Source of the DNA: Henckelia pumila
Taxonomy: Eukaryota > Streptophyta > Magnoliopsida > Lamiales > Gesneriaceae
Reading direction: 5' to 3'
DNA length: 64,000 bases
Assembly: GCF_033568475.1 (NCBI RefSeq)
Contig: NC_133122.1
Coordinates: forward strand, 12,428,201 to 12,492,200
Each line of letters starts with the position of its first letter. The first letter of the stretch is position 1. Shown piece by piece: positions 49,704 through 59,910 of this stretch. The position numbers and the translations under genes are program-made. The notes under the pieces are model-generated. The model had not been told where the DNA came from and searched no databases. It saw nothing but the letters and a program-made list of their open reading frames with translations.

Positions 49704-50549
49704 AAAAATATTTTGAATGATCGAATTTTTAAAATATGTATTTCTTTAAAAGACAAAGCCCACTTACCGAAAATTCAATCAAATTTCAGAAAGGTCAGAG
49801 ACATATCGAACCATTGGATCGAAGTGAAATTTGGTCAGTAAGAACGTTATCTAAATTGTCAACGGTGAAGATCAGGTTTTGAAGCCATTTGAATCCATTT
49901 ATGGACCACCAACAGAAGCTGCTTCTTTCCCAAATACAATATATGCAGAATTCTTGCAAAGATCGTATGTGGAATTGTTACCGTTGGATCGTACTGAAAT
50001 TTGGACTGAATATTGATAACATCTTATGCTACAATCTGAACGGTGGAAATCAAACTGAACTTTGTAGCATTGACAATAAGTTCTGGACGAAGTGCTGCGT
50101 TTTCGAACTTGAAGAAAATTTCTGCATCGTTTCGCCTCTTCCCTAACCCAAGCTTACTCGAAAATTTAGAGAAAATTCTCGTGGTGTATTTTTCTTAAGG
50201 TCTGAGGGTCTATATTTATAGACACCAATAGTAGTTGGGTCCAACTAGGACACCTAGTTTACAAAGTTTGAATATAATTCTATCTCCAATATTTGACTCC
50301 TTGGTTGCAAATAACTTAATAGTCCAATCTGATTATCTAGCATCTATTTTATCTGGATATCCAAACTTTACAAATTCAATATTATTGATATTAATTTATC
50401 AAGATACAGTCATTTTCAAGATTATCAAGAAAAAACAAGATTTTATTACATTATACTCCTTAAAATTCCGGGGTTTCACAAAATATAATTTAAGTAATTA
50501 ATTGTATAAGAACCCGAAAAATACATAATTTACATTGCCTTCCTAACAT
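49704..50549. other. Unassigned intergenic or LTR-like sequence
   Basis: No gene is seen. Two related blocks (49812-49880 and 49977-50060) share the ccgttggatcg...gaaatttgg...aacggtg text typical of Athila-like LTRs, and the minus strand has a TATAAATA at about 50220-50213. A decayed minus-strand LTR is possible. Confidence 0.35.
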
Positions 50550-50791
50550 TCACCTCCGTATCTCTGCAGTACAATATGTCATTAAACACAACACAATGAT
50601 GCATGGAATGAATTTTATTTTATTTTTTTTAAAGGGAGAGCCATTATTCTTTTTTGTGTTCTTTAGAGACAGGAAGAAATCAGCTTGGTGAGAGATTTTC
50701 AAATTGAGATCAAGATTTAAATTTACCATCCACTGATCCAAGAGTTGATAAAATTAAAAAGTGATTTATTCTGCATCCGAATCACAAATGA
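50550..50791 (-). other. 3' flank of the PPR gene
   Basis: AT-rich sequence downstream of the stop codon at 50792. It presumably holds the 3' UTR and poly(A) signal; no single site stands out. Confidence 0.4.
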
Positions 50792-53700
50792 TTACCAATA
50801 ATCATTGCATGAACATTCACCATTCAAGAAATGATGAAATCTATTACAATCCCGCAACACGATCCGCCTACCAACAATCTTAGATATGTATTTAAACGCA
50901 GAGTGACAGTCCCCACAAACTCTCAGATTTTTCATTATCCTTATCGGCAGTTCAGATTTCCTTGTAAGAACAAAAGCAACTGCAAGCCTCTCACTGTGAT
51001 AGCTCAACACTTCTTCCTTATTCTCCATTTCAAGATCATATAATGCGAACCTTGTCTCCGGAACGTACCCCATTTCCCTCATTTTCCAGTGTAATTCAGC
51101 AAGTTTTTTGTATATGGATTCTGTATCACGATGTGATTTATCACCAGATACAAAGACATGTACCGAGTCTTTCATGGTGACCCAACTGCACCCAGTCTCT
51201 TTCCTTGCTTCAGCATCCCTCATTGCAAGTCGTGTTTCTGTAACGTGCACCCAATCTCCACCCGAGGCGTACATATTAGCAAGGAGGACATAATTGACTG
51301 CGTTTTGAGGTTCCAGCTCAATGATCATTTGAGCAGCCCTCTTGCCTAAATCCATCAGGCGACCACTAGCTCGACTACATGCTCCAAGAACGGTTCTCCA
51401 CATAAGGGCATTTGGGGTTACAGTAATTCGAGCCATGAACTCTTCTAATTTGTCAAATTCAGCGGCTCTGCTGAGGAGATCCACCATACATGAGAAGTGC
51501 TCGATTCTTGGTGTTAGGCCATATACTTTGGTCATGGATTCAAAGTGTTCGTATCCTTGACTGACCAACCCTACATGACTACAAGCCGATAAGACCCCAA
51601 CAAAGGTAACATGATCGGGTTGCTGGTTTTCAAGTTTCATCTGTGTGAACATCTCCAGAGCTTCGTGTCCATCACCATGTCGAGCATAGCTGGATATCAT
51701 GGAGTTCCAAGAGTATATGTTCCGATGAGGCATTAAATAAAAAACTCTAGAAGCATATTCTATCCTTCCACATTTTGCATACATGTCTATCAAAGCACTA
51801 CCGATCACAACATCAGCATCCAAACAAGCTCTAGTTGAACAAGCATGAACTTCCATGCCATGTTCCAAAGTTGCAACAGAAGCACAAGAACTAAGAACAG
51901 TGGCAAAGGTGTAACAGTCTAGTCTTTGACCACTTTGCAGCATAAGCCATACTGCATCCACGGCTTCAACCAAATGCTCGTTATGTATGTATCCGGAGAT
52001 AATGGAATTCCAACTCACATCATCCCTTTCAGACATTCTTGAAAATATAGTTTCACAGTCATTCATCTCCCCACACTTGCCATAACAAGCTAGAAGTGAG
52101 TTCTGAACGGCACTATCACTCACGAGATGATACTTTAACACCAGCGAATGAATTTGATGCGCAAGTTCAACATGAGATAGAGATGCTACGGCTATGAGAA
52201 TGTTTATGAAAGTGATATTATTTAGACTAACTCCAGCTCGCATCATCTCTATGAAATAATTTACAGCTTCAATAGCAGATGTCTCAGAAACACTAAATGC
52301 CCTGATGACAGAATTCCATGACACATTGTCATATTCAGGCATAAAGTAAAACACTTTCCTGGATTCAGTAACACGTCCAATAGCAGCATATAGGGAAAGA
52401 AGAGAATTCGATACTGAAACATCACTATCCAGTCCCAACTTGACCGCTTCGCAATGTATTTGCTCTCCCATCCTGATCCAACCTATACTGCCACAAGAAC
52501 TCAAAGAGCTGATCAGTGTGAAATTTGAAGGCGTTAGTCCTACTCTCTTCATGGAGCAAAAACTTAACACTGCGTCTTCGAAATACTCATTTTGGTCAAA
52601 AGCAGAGATAATGGAACTCCATGACACCGAATCTTTATCCAACATCAACCTGAAAACAGCACAAGCATCTTCAATTGAACCACATTTAGCATACATATTA
52701 ATCAAACTGTTCCCAACAGCAATCCTGTCATCAAGTATTCCTGTTCGTGTGATATACCCATGGACCTCTTTTCCTTTCTTTTTTGCATCTTGCAAACACG
52801 AGAACTCACAAATGGCACTCAAAAGATTCCCGTAAGTATCAAGGTTCAATCTAACAAAGTCATTCATCTCCATGAAAAGCTCAACTGCTTCTTCACCATG
52901 CTTAAGCTTCACCAATCCAACCATTAATCCATTGACCGACACTGCATTTATCGTACCCATATGCTGAAATATATCCTTTGCAGTTTCGATTAAACCAAAC
53001 CTGGCAAATAAATTCACCAAAGCACTACCGACATACAGATCTCTCACAAACCCAGACATCTCAATTTTTGCCAGGAGTTGCTCGAGCAGTAATAAGCCAT
53101 TATCAACACATGGACATTCAGCTGCGGCAGTTATTAGACTAGCAAATGTATACTCGCTAGGCCTGAAACCGAACCCAACATGTTCCATTTGCATCCCAGA
53201 GAAAAAGCCAACAGCCAAATTTGCATCTCCCCGCTGAGAGTAAACCGAAATGATAGAATTCCACGAAATTGAATTCTTAGAATCTATCCCATCAAAAACA
53301 CGACGAGCAAACTCGGAACCAACAGAACCTATAAAACAGTTCGCATACATCGAGATCAGAACATTGCACACGACCACATCAACTGAATGCCGAGTTTTCA
53401 AAATTAGACCATGAATTTGCAGCCCATATCCTGATCCATTAGCTCCTAACCTCTGGCACGCCCTTAACACACTTCCAATAGCATAATGATTGGGGATAAA
53501 CCCTTCGGCCAACATCCTTCCAAATAGAGCAATTGCGTTTGCAGGCATATCATTGTGAGAGCACCCAGAAATCAAGCAAGCCCACGTCACCAAATTCTTA
53601 TCAGACATTTCATCGAACACACTTTTAGCAGAGGCTAAATCGGCATTCCAAGCATAAAAATTGATGAGACTATTGGTCGTAAACAAATCATTGGCGTACC

Positions 53701-53989
53701 CATTTTTTATTATTGTCGAATGGAACTGCTTAGCTTCAAAATGGGAGCAGGAAAATCGGAATCTTTCAATCAAAGATTCATACTTCTGAGAAAAGGAAAC
53801 TCCCAGTGAAACTTCGGGTGGTTGATTGTGGTTGTCAGTATCAAATTGTTGATAAAACACATTAAGCGTGCCCTGATGTGGGATTGATCGAGAGGACAGA
53901 GACGCTCTGGCGAGTGAACTGAAAGTAGAATCGAGGTATTTGCAGCGCAGATTGCGCATCGATGCCACAACCTTGTTGCGAGAAAACAT
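50792..53989 (-). CDS. MEF7: DYW-class pentatricopeptide repeat protein (MEF7/At5g09950-like), 1065 aa
   Basis: An intact, intronless frame. The first 60 residues are rich in Arg and Ser and poor in acids (MFSRNKVVASMRNLRCKYL), fitting an organelle, probably mitochondrial, targeting peptide. From about residue 85 to 870 run PLS-type PPR repeats (VTWACLISGCSHN, VSWNSIISGYIHNEHLVEA, YSWNSMISSYARHGDGHEA), then E/E+ domains, then a DYW deaminase domain: HSE at 998-1000, CGDCH at 1025-1029, CSC at 1059-1061 and terminal DYW at 1063-1065. Such proteins bind organelle transcripts and convert specific C to U. From memory it most resembles Arabidopsis At5g09950 (MEF7), including DCHSAFKYISKI; orthology is inferred, not tested. 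It is the only apparent host gene here, with retroelements on both sides. Confidence 0.93.
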   Translation of the reverse strand: MFSRNKVVASMRNLRCKYLDSTFSSLARASLSSRSIPHQGTLNVFYQQFDTDNHNQPPEVSLGVSFSQKYESLIERFRFSCSHFEAKQFHSTIIKNGYANDLFTTNSLINFYAWNADLASAKSVFDEMSDKNLVTWACLISGCSHNDMPANAIALFGRMLAEGFIPNHYAIGSVLRACQRLGANGSGYGLQIHGLILKTRHSVDVVVCNVLISMYANCFIGSVGSEFARRVFDGIDSKNSISWNSIISVYSQRGDANLAVGFFSGMQMEHVGFGFRPSEYTFASLITAAAECPCVDNGLLLLEQLLAKIEMSGFVRDLYVGSALVNLFARFGLIETAKDIFQHMGTINAVSVNGLMVGLVKLKHGEEAVELFMEMNDFVRLNLDTYGNLLSAICEFSCLQDAKKKGKEVHGYITRTGILDDRIAVGNSLINMYAKCGSIEDACAVFRLMLDKDSVSWSSIISAFDQNEYFEDAVLSFCSMKRVGLTPSNFTLISSLSSCGSIGWIRMGEQIHCEAVKLGLDSDVSVSNSLLSLYAAIGRVTESRKVFYFMPEYDNVSWNSVIRAFSVSETSAIEAVNYFIEMMRAGVSLNNITFINILIAVASLSHVELAHQIHSLVLKYHLVSDSAVQNSLLACYGKCGEMNDCETIFSRMSERDDVSWNSIISGYIHNEHLVEAVDAVWLMLQSGQRLDCYTFATVLSSCASVATLEHGMEVHACSTRACLDADVVIGSALIDMYAKCGRIEYASRVFYLMPHRNIYSWNSMISSYARHGDGHEALEMFTQMKLENQQPDHVTFVGVLSACSHVGLVSQGYEHFESMTKVYGLTPRIEHFSCMVDLLSRAAEFDKLEEFMARITVTPNALMWRTVLGACSRASGRLMDLGKRAAQMIIELEPQNAVNYVLLANMYASGGDWVHVTETRLAMRDAEARKETGCSWVTMKDSVHVFVSGDKSHRDTESIYKKLAELHWKMREMGYVPETRFALYDLEMENKEEVLSYHSERLAVAFVLTRKSELPIRIMKNLRVCGDCHSAFKYISKIVGRRIVLRDCNRFHHFLNGECSCNDYW

Positions 53990-55090
53990 TGCGCACAGAT
54001 GCTCTCCTTCTTCCTCATACTTCTTTCGCGCGTATTTCAGCTTTGAACCATCAAAATTCTGAGTGTGAACATCCGAAGCAGATAATTAAAATACGCAGCC
54101 AATATAGCGAATAATTTTATGTTAAAAGTAACCATCGGTATCTAGCAGTAACATACTAACATTCGAAATAATAGTAGTGTTTTCACGCAAAAATGGCTCG
54201 AGCAAGTTGATTGTAAGCGTGTTAGTGTCAAATAAAAATATAAATAAAACTAAAAATCTAACTTCTAAACTCAAGCGAAAATGAGTTTTGATTTCATCGT
54301 CGGTCTCAAATTCACCGGTTAAACAACCAAAAACTTAAATAAAGTGACAGGAAAATTAATAATAGCAATTGAATATTTACCATTTGCTACTGAAAATTCA
54401 AAATGGCACATGTTTGCCATAATAACATAAAATAATTTGCTCTAATAGTTCAAGGAACCCAGCGAGAAGTGCTAAACAAATGCACTGGAAATTCTAGAAA
54501 GCTATATAGATGAATAAATGAATTATTTGCAGAGAAGTATGTTGAAAAATCAGAGCTTTTTGGGAGCTGTGTTTGTTGATAGAATTGTTGATCCCCTTAC
54601 GAATTGTTCCTGACGATGGTTTTGCTTTGGGCCATTGAATAACCACCCACTGCTCTACTCCACATAGTGGGTCACGTTTCTTCCCATTCTTGCACTATTC
54701 AATTTTGACTAAGTCTTTGTTATGGGCTTGTAACTTAGCCGAACCAACGTTTCACGACCTGGGCCTCAACTTCTTCTTTGCTTTGGGCCGGGGAAATAAT
54801 TTAATTTTCTGATCCAACATATGCCCCCTGCAGGTTAATGGCCCAATGGGCTATTGAGCCTGGATTCTGGACCATTTTTGCTATTGGGTTGTACACTAAA
54901 CTCACCGGAATGTTTATATCAATGAATTCTTGATGGATTGGTCCAGATAGACTTTCTGATATTTCAAAATCTGACAGTATGATTATGTTCCTTGATCCTT
55001 GATCTGATCACATTATCCCAGATTTCTATCATTATTCTCCGTTTCCCGAGCCCTTCTCTTTCTTAATCTTTCATCTTCTCTCATCTTCCG
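53990..55090. other. Upstream region of the PPR gene and intergenic DNA
   Basis: It should contain the PPR promoter on the minus strand, but no clear TATA box was found, as is usual for PPR genes. 54560-55090 has several copies of tgggccat/ttgggcc text and no ORF I can support. Confidence 0.4.
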
Positions 55091-55719
55091 TTGTCACCTT
55101 CTTCACTCGGCTTACATTTAGGGTTCCCACAAGTTCTTCACTGCACCTCGAGCGAGCGGGTTTTATATGGAATAAGTCGGGAAGCCCCCTTCTTCTCTCA
55201 ATATCTTCGAACCCTAAAACCCCAAATCACTGATAATTCAAAAATCACACAAACTTGCAGGCTAAGCAATCCCGGGCATCCCAATACCATCTTCTCCGCC
55301 GGACATCACCTTATCATCTCCGATTGTGTGCCGTTCTCCTCCACGATGGACGTTCACTCATACCTCTACACTGATTCCGCCGCCTCTATACTAATTCCGC
55401 CGCATCTACGCCGATTCAGCCGCACGCCGCCGATCTCTTCGCCGGAAATCCATTCAACTTCTCCGCCGCACCTCCAATTTCCTCTGTTTCACCAAGCCGC
55501 CGCTCCATCATCACTGCTGGATCTCCATCTATTCGAGCCACTCATCCGCCGTACATCAGTTGCGTCCATCATCACCCGCGATCTACCCCGGTCCCAACAA
55601 CTTGTGGATTCACTACACAGACCACCGGACCTCCATCCACTCCAATCAGTTCATCGCTCCTCAATCTGTTCGGCCGCTTCACCAAATTCAAATTACTCTT
55701 TTCGAAATACGCTAATCCA
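55091..55719 (+). other. CT-rich leader-like sequence before element F gag
   Basis: An open frame of 216 codons exists but looks like low-complexity ccgccg/tcatc sequence rich in Ser, Pro and His; I see no domain. It runs directly into the F coding region, so a leader is likely. A ctcgagcgagcggg motif lies at 55148. Confidence 0.35.
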
Positions 55720-56935
55720 CTTTCAATTCCATGGGGCCTAAACGAGTAAGGTTGGATGGTGTATCTTCATCCCAGCGAGCTCCGGCTTCTTCGTTTTCCT
55801 CGGGCATCGCCGGAAAATTTGTCAATGTCGCTGCAAAATAAAGGTACGACCGAGCTAAACTGAATCGCACCCCTATTCCTGAGAGGGGTGTCAAATTAAC
55901 TCATAGGGACAGTGGTGTTGCAATCGATATATTGAATAGAAATTGGGAATTTTTTTGTCAACAACCAAAGGCTGCGGTTGTGCCTTTAGTTAGAGAGTTT
56001 TATGCTAATGCTGCTGAAAGAGAGGATGGTAAAGCCTATGTTAGAGGGAAAGTAGTTTCTTTTGATGAAAATGCATTGAATGCTTTACTTCAGACTCCTG
56101 CTGTTGATGATAGTTTGTATCAGAGTTTGAAGGTCGACCCAGACTATAATGAAATTTTGCAGCAATTGTGCTATGAGGGGGCGCTTTGGCATGACCCGAT
56201 TGCATTTATACATTTTCCTGAAAAATATTTGTTGTTGAACTAGTCCACTTGGTTTGCATTTGCTGCAAAACGTTTGATGCCTATATCTCATACGAGTAGT
56301 GTGAACATGGCGACTGCCATTCTGTTGTATGCCTTGAGTTTGGAGTGGCCGATCAATGTCGGTCGGCTTATTCATAATGAGATTCGTCGCTCCATCTATA
56401 CGTCATCTCCCTTGGGCCTTTTCTTTCCCAGCATTATTTCAGAGTTATGCCTTCAGGCTGGGGTCCAGGTTCGAGCTGACGATGAATGGCAGCAGCCACG
56501 AAAGCCCATTGATGCCGCACTTGTTGCGAAGAAGAAAGCGAAGAGGAAGAAGGACTTTCCTCATGCCGGAAGTGCGAGTTCTAGTTCTGCTCCTGCGCCT
56601 CCACCACGGCATCCCCGTCGTAGGCCATTTCCTGAGGTCATTCATGAGCTCACTGCTTTTGCTCATGTTTAGAATGATTTTATGGCAGCTGCGATCACAA
56701 ATTTTTAGAGGATGGATGCTCTTCTCTATGGCATTACTACACATTTGAGGCTCGACACCTCGTCTATTCCTGATGCTGTTCCATACCCGCCTCCGTTCCA
56801 TTTTCAGTACGATGTTCCAGCCCCATCCTTTCAGGATCACCCATTCCAGTACCCACCTACAGCTCAGGATAATTATGTTCCATAGCCTCCTCCAGAACAT
56901 GAGGAGGATCCCGACGCTTTTGCACCGCCATAGAC
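55720..56935 (+). pseudogene. Element F protein: plant transposon-protein (PF20167-like) domain
   Basis: The frame opens at about 55730 (MGPKRVRLDG) and carries NWEFFCQQPKAAVVPLVREF, YVRGKVVSFDENALNALLQT, FHFPEKYLLL-like text, SSVNMATAILLYALSLEWPI and INVGRLIHNEI. This matches what I know of the 'putative plant transposon protein' domain of gag-like proteins in non-autonomous Athila/Tat-type elements. A basic KKKAKRKK tract and a Pro-rich tail follow. Stops at about 55838, 56241 (TAG), 56670, 56706 and 56883 break the frame. Its exact role in the element is unknown to me. Confidence 0.7.
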
Positions 56936-58555
56936 CAGAGGAGTTCCTTTCTATGTTTTGTGCATTATGTTTTCAGTTTTGTACTTTGCATTTGTTTGTG
57001 TGTTTGTTCTAGGTTTCTGAAGCATTGAGGACAATGCTTTAGATAAGTATGGGGAGGGGGGTGTTTAGTTATCTTGTTTTGTGTTCATTCTGTTTGCATT
57101 CATTTTGTTTCGTTAGTTGCATCTAGTTCGTATTCATAACATGTCATTGTGTTGCTTATGTGTTGAGTCAAGAAAGAATTGGATAGCATGGCCAATGATG
57201 AGACTTTCTTTGCTTTGTTTTGAAATTGTAGCCCATGACCGTCTGCCTGTCTGACCAATTTTAACTGGTGAAACCAATTAGATGAATGATCTCTGATATG
57301 CTCTGTGATTTGTGCTAGAATCTGAGTTTGAAAAGTGCAAACATAGAGATGATTGAGGAGTTGTTTGGAATTTTTGGGCCTAATTTTCTTTGAATTAATT
57401 ATCTCTAGATGCCCTGTTTGAGCGTACACTTATATGAGTACATGAGGTACATATTCTGAAATTTGTTGATAATAATCTTTCACTGTTGATGATTGTTTGT
57501 TTCTACACTGATTGAATTTGTATGATTTGATTGTGAATTGAAACTTGTCTAGAACTAGTTCAAACACCCTTCGAGGTGCAATACGGACATAAGTGTGATT
57601 AGGAATGATTTAGGCAATTTTTCTGTGAATCGTTTGAGCCTTTCAAGATACCCATTGATACATTCTATCCCTAGTACCTTGTTTGAGCTTTAATGAAATC
57701 GAATGGCATGCATGAAAACGTGTGATAAACCCCCATTCGGTATCTTTTCAAGGTCCTACACTCACTACCTAATAATAGCTTAAACACTAATTCCCACCTT
57801 AAAATGAGTAAGTTGAATATGTGAATTGTATATCCTCCTGAATTTGAATTTGAAGAATGGAATTGTGTGAAAAAAAGAGAGAAAAAAGTAGTAGTGAAAA
57901 AGAAAAAAAAAAGAAAAGAAGAAAATTGATAGAATGGGTTGAAAAGGAAAAATCTGAAAAACAAAGTGAATCAATGGTGTGATGAGGTGATTTGGAATGA
58001 AACAAGAAGAAGGAGGTGAATAATAATGGTTAGTCGTCATTTACTCATTTCTTTGAACTGTTATCCTTCATTTGTAGCCATAAGCCCGACCTAACATTAC
58101 AAGCTTATTAAGACCTCTTGACCGAGTCACAGTTGCCCAATATACTAGTGGAGAAGAGTTGTGAGAATTTAGCATATGGACTGCTGATAGACACTGTTGA
58201 TGAGTATGAATTTTAATCAAAATACGCACGCACTATTTTTCTTTGTATTAAACTGATTGTGAGTGATTGGTACCATCTATTTGATCCTATGTTACCTTGA
58301 AAAGTCCTCATGATCTATGAATATGTGGATTGAACTTGGATGAAGGTACTTTGAAGCATGAGTTGAAGAGGTTGTAAGTTTATGCGGGGAACTAGTTTAT
58401 TTTTAAAACTTTCAAGTGTTAGTAGGTTTGATGTGATTGGATTTGAATTTTTAAAAATTATTGCTGAGGCCATTGCTCCATAGTATTTCTTGATTCTTGT
58501 TTGTGTGTTTGTTTGGTCTTGCTCGAGGGCGAGCAAGGCTTAAGTATGGGGGAGT
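56936..58555 (+). other. 3' untranslated internal region and purine tract of F
   Basis: There is no ORF. Two gag-distal landmarks of this element class appear: gaggacaatgctttag...taagtatggggagg (57027-57060) and ctcgagggcgagcaagg then taagtatgggggag (58520-58554), the purine tract before the LTR. Confidence 0.65.
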
Positions 58556-59910
58556 TGTTAACTGGGTTTCATATGCATATTTTTTGTGTTAGTTTTGCAT
58601 GCATTCATATGTTATTGTTGTTGTTTTATTTAGTTTTAGCATGTTTTATTCATTTAATTGCATAATACTCTTCCTGGTCCGTTTTGTAGGGAAACTCGGC
58701 AAAATTTTGGATTTTGGACAGAGCTTCACTCGCTCAAGCGAAGGGTTATTCTCACTCGAACGAGATCGAGATAGCATGATTTTTACAGAAGATTGCTCGC
58801 TCGAGAGGCTATGCCCGCTCGAGCGAGAGAAAGAGTGACAATCGAGACAGAAGATTGCTCGCTCGAGCGAGAGGCTATGCTCGCTCGAGCGAGCGAGGAA
58901 TGAAAATTTACCTTCGGGGCAAAGGATTGCTCGCTCGAGCGAGAGCCTATGCTCGCTCGAGAGAGCTACGCGTACAGAGTTTTTTAAAAAGGAAATTCTT
59001 GCTCGGGAATGATACTATCTTTTGAAGATCCTTGGGCGTATAAATAGGAATTTATTCATCAGTATAAGGGTTACACACATCTTTGAAGGCAAGGAGGCGA
59101 CCAACATCATCTTCCATTCTTCTCTTCTTGTTTTTATTTTATTTGTGATTTTTGATTGATGTTTTGGAGTAAAAACTCTTGTTGATGAACTATGTTGAAC
59201 TTTGAGTAGTTTTTCTCTTTCGATCAAGGCCACGTGATTGGGCCAGAAAATTTATGTAGAAACTCGTTTGTTTATTTGAGAATTTCAGACTTGATTTTAT
59301 TTTATTGATTATTGAATTTATATTTGTCTTGTGAATTTCCTGGCCAGTTATTTGCTTGCATGTTAATTGATTCTAAGTCGACAGAGGAGGTTTCGATTTT
59401 GATCATTTCGATATTCAACATAGTGTAAAACTGACTAGAAATAGAATTCGGTTTCATTATGCGGTTTGGGTGTAAACTGAGTTTTCACAGTTATTCATGC
59501 ATTCGAAATTGATTAGAATTACGAAAGATTAATCCGTCAAATTTGAATAGGTTTGATTGTTCTAGAAATAGTCATTTGAACAAGATTAAGTCTGATGTCT
59601 TAGATCGACTGCTTGTTACATGAATTGTCTGGTACCTACGTGAGTCCTTGATCGAGCTTTCCCATATTTGAATTAATCCAAATTTTCCAGCTGCGTTTTA
59701 GTTAATTTAATTTTAGTTGCAATTTTAATTATTAGTTTAAAATCTGAATCACTCTATTTCATTGGTCTAGATTAAGTAGGAATAAATATATTTTGGTATT
59801 CATATTTATACAGTCCCTGTGGGTTCAACATCTGGACTTTTGTCCACTATATTATAACTTGACCTGGTACGCTTGCCAGTTGATCTTTAATCATACCAAT
59901 CTAGCCGGTC
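58556..59910 (+). repeat. 3' LTR of element F (right end approximate)
   Basis: It starts TGTTAACTGGG just after the purine tract. A palindrome array (58728-58970) precedes a TATA box (TATAAATA at 59039-59046). The end is set near ccggtca at 59910 only by a TG...CA argument. No 5' partner is in the window, so the element is 5'-truncated or rearranged. Confidence 0.6.
58728..59046 (+). promoter_or_regulatory. CTCGCTCGAGCGAG palindrome pairs and TATA box in LTR F
   Basis: CTCGAG cores lie at 58800/58818, 58862/58884 and 58934/58956, that is three pairs with 18, 22 and 22 bp inside the pair, each pair in a 62-72 bp unit with gaRaggctatgc between. The TATA box follows about 80 bp after the last core. 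Additional weaker copies are at 58728-58770. Confidence 0.6.

Noticed and set aside
54800..54830. gatccaacatatgccccctgcagg as a purine tract and LTR end pairing with the H LTR
   Set aside because: Only the first ten bases agree with the H LTR, and the coding sequence to its right is on the opposite strand.
55091..55741. A 216-codon plus-strand ORF as a host gene
   Set aside because: Composition is low-complexity and Ser/Pro/His-rich, no domain is recognised, and it runs into the F element coding region.
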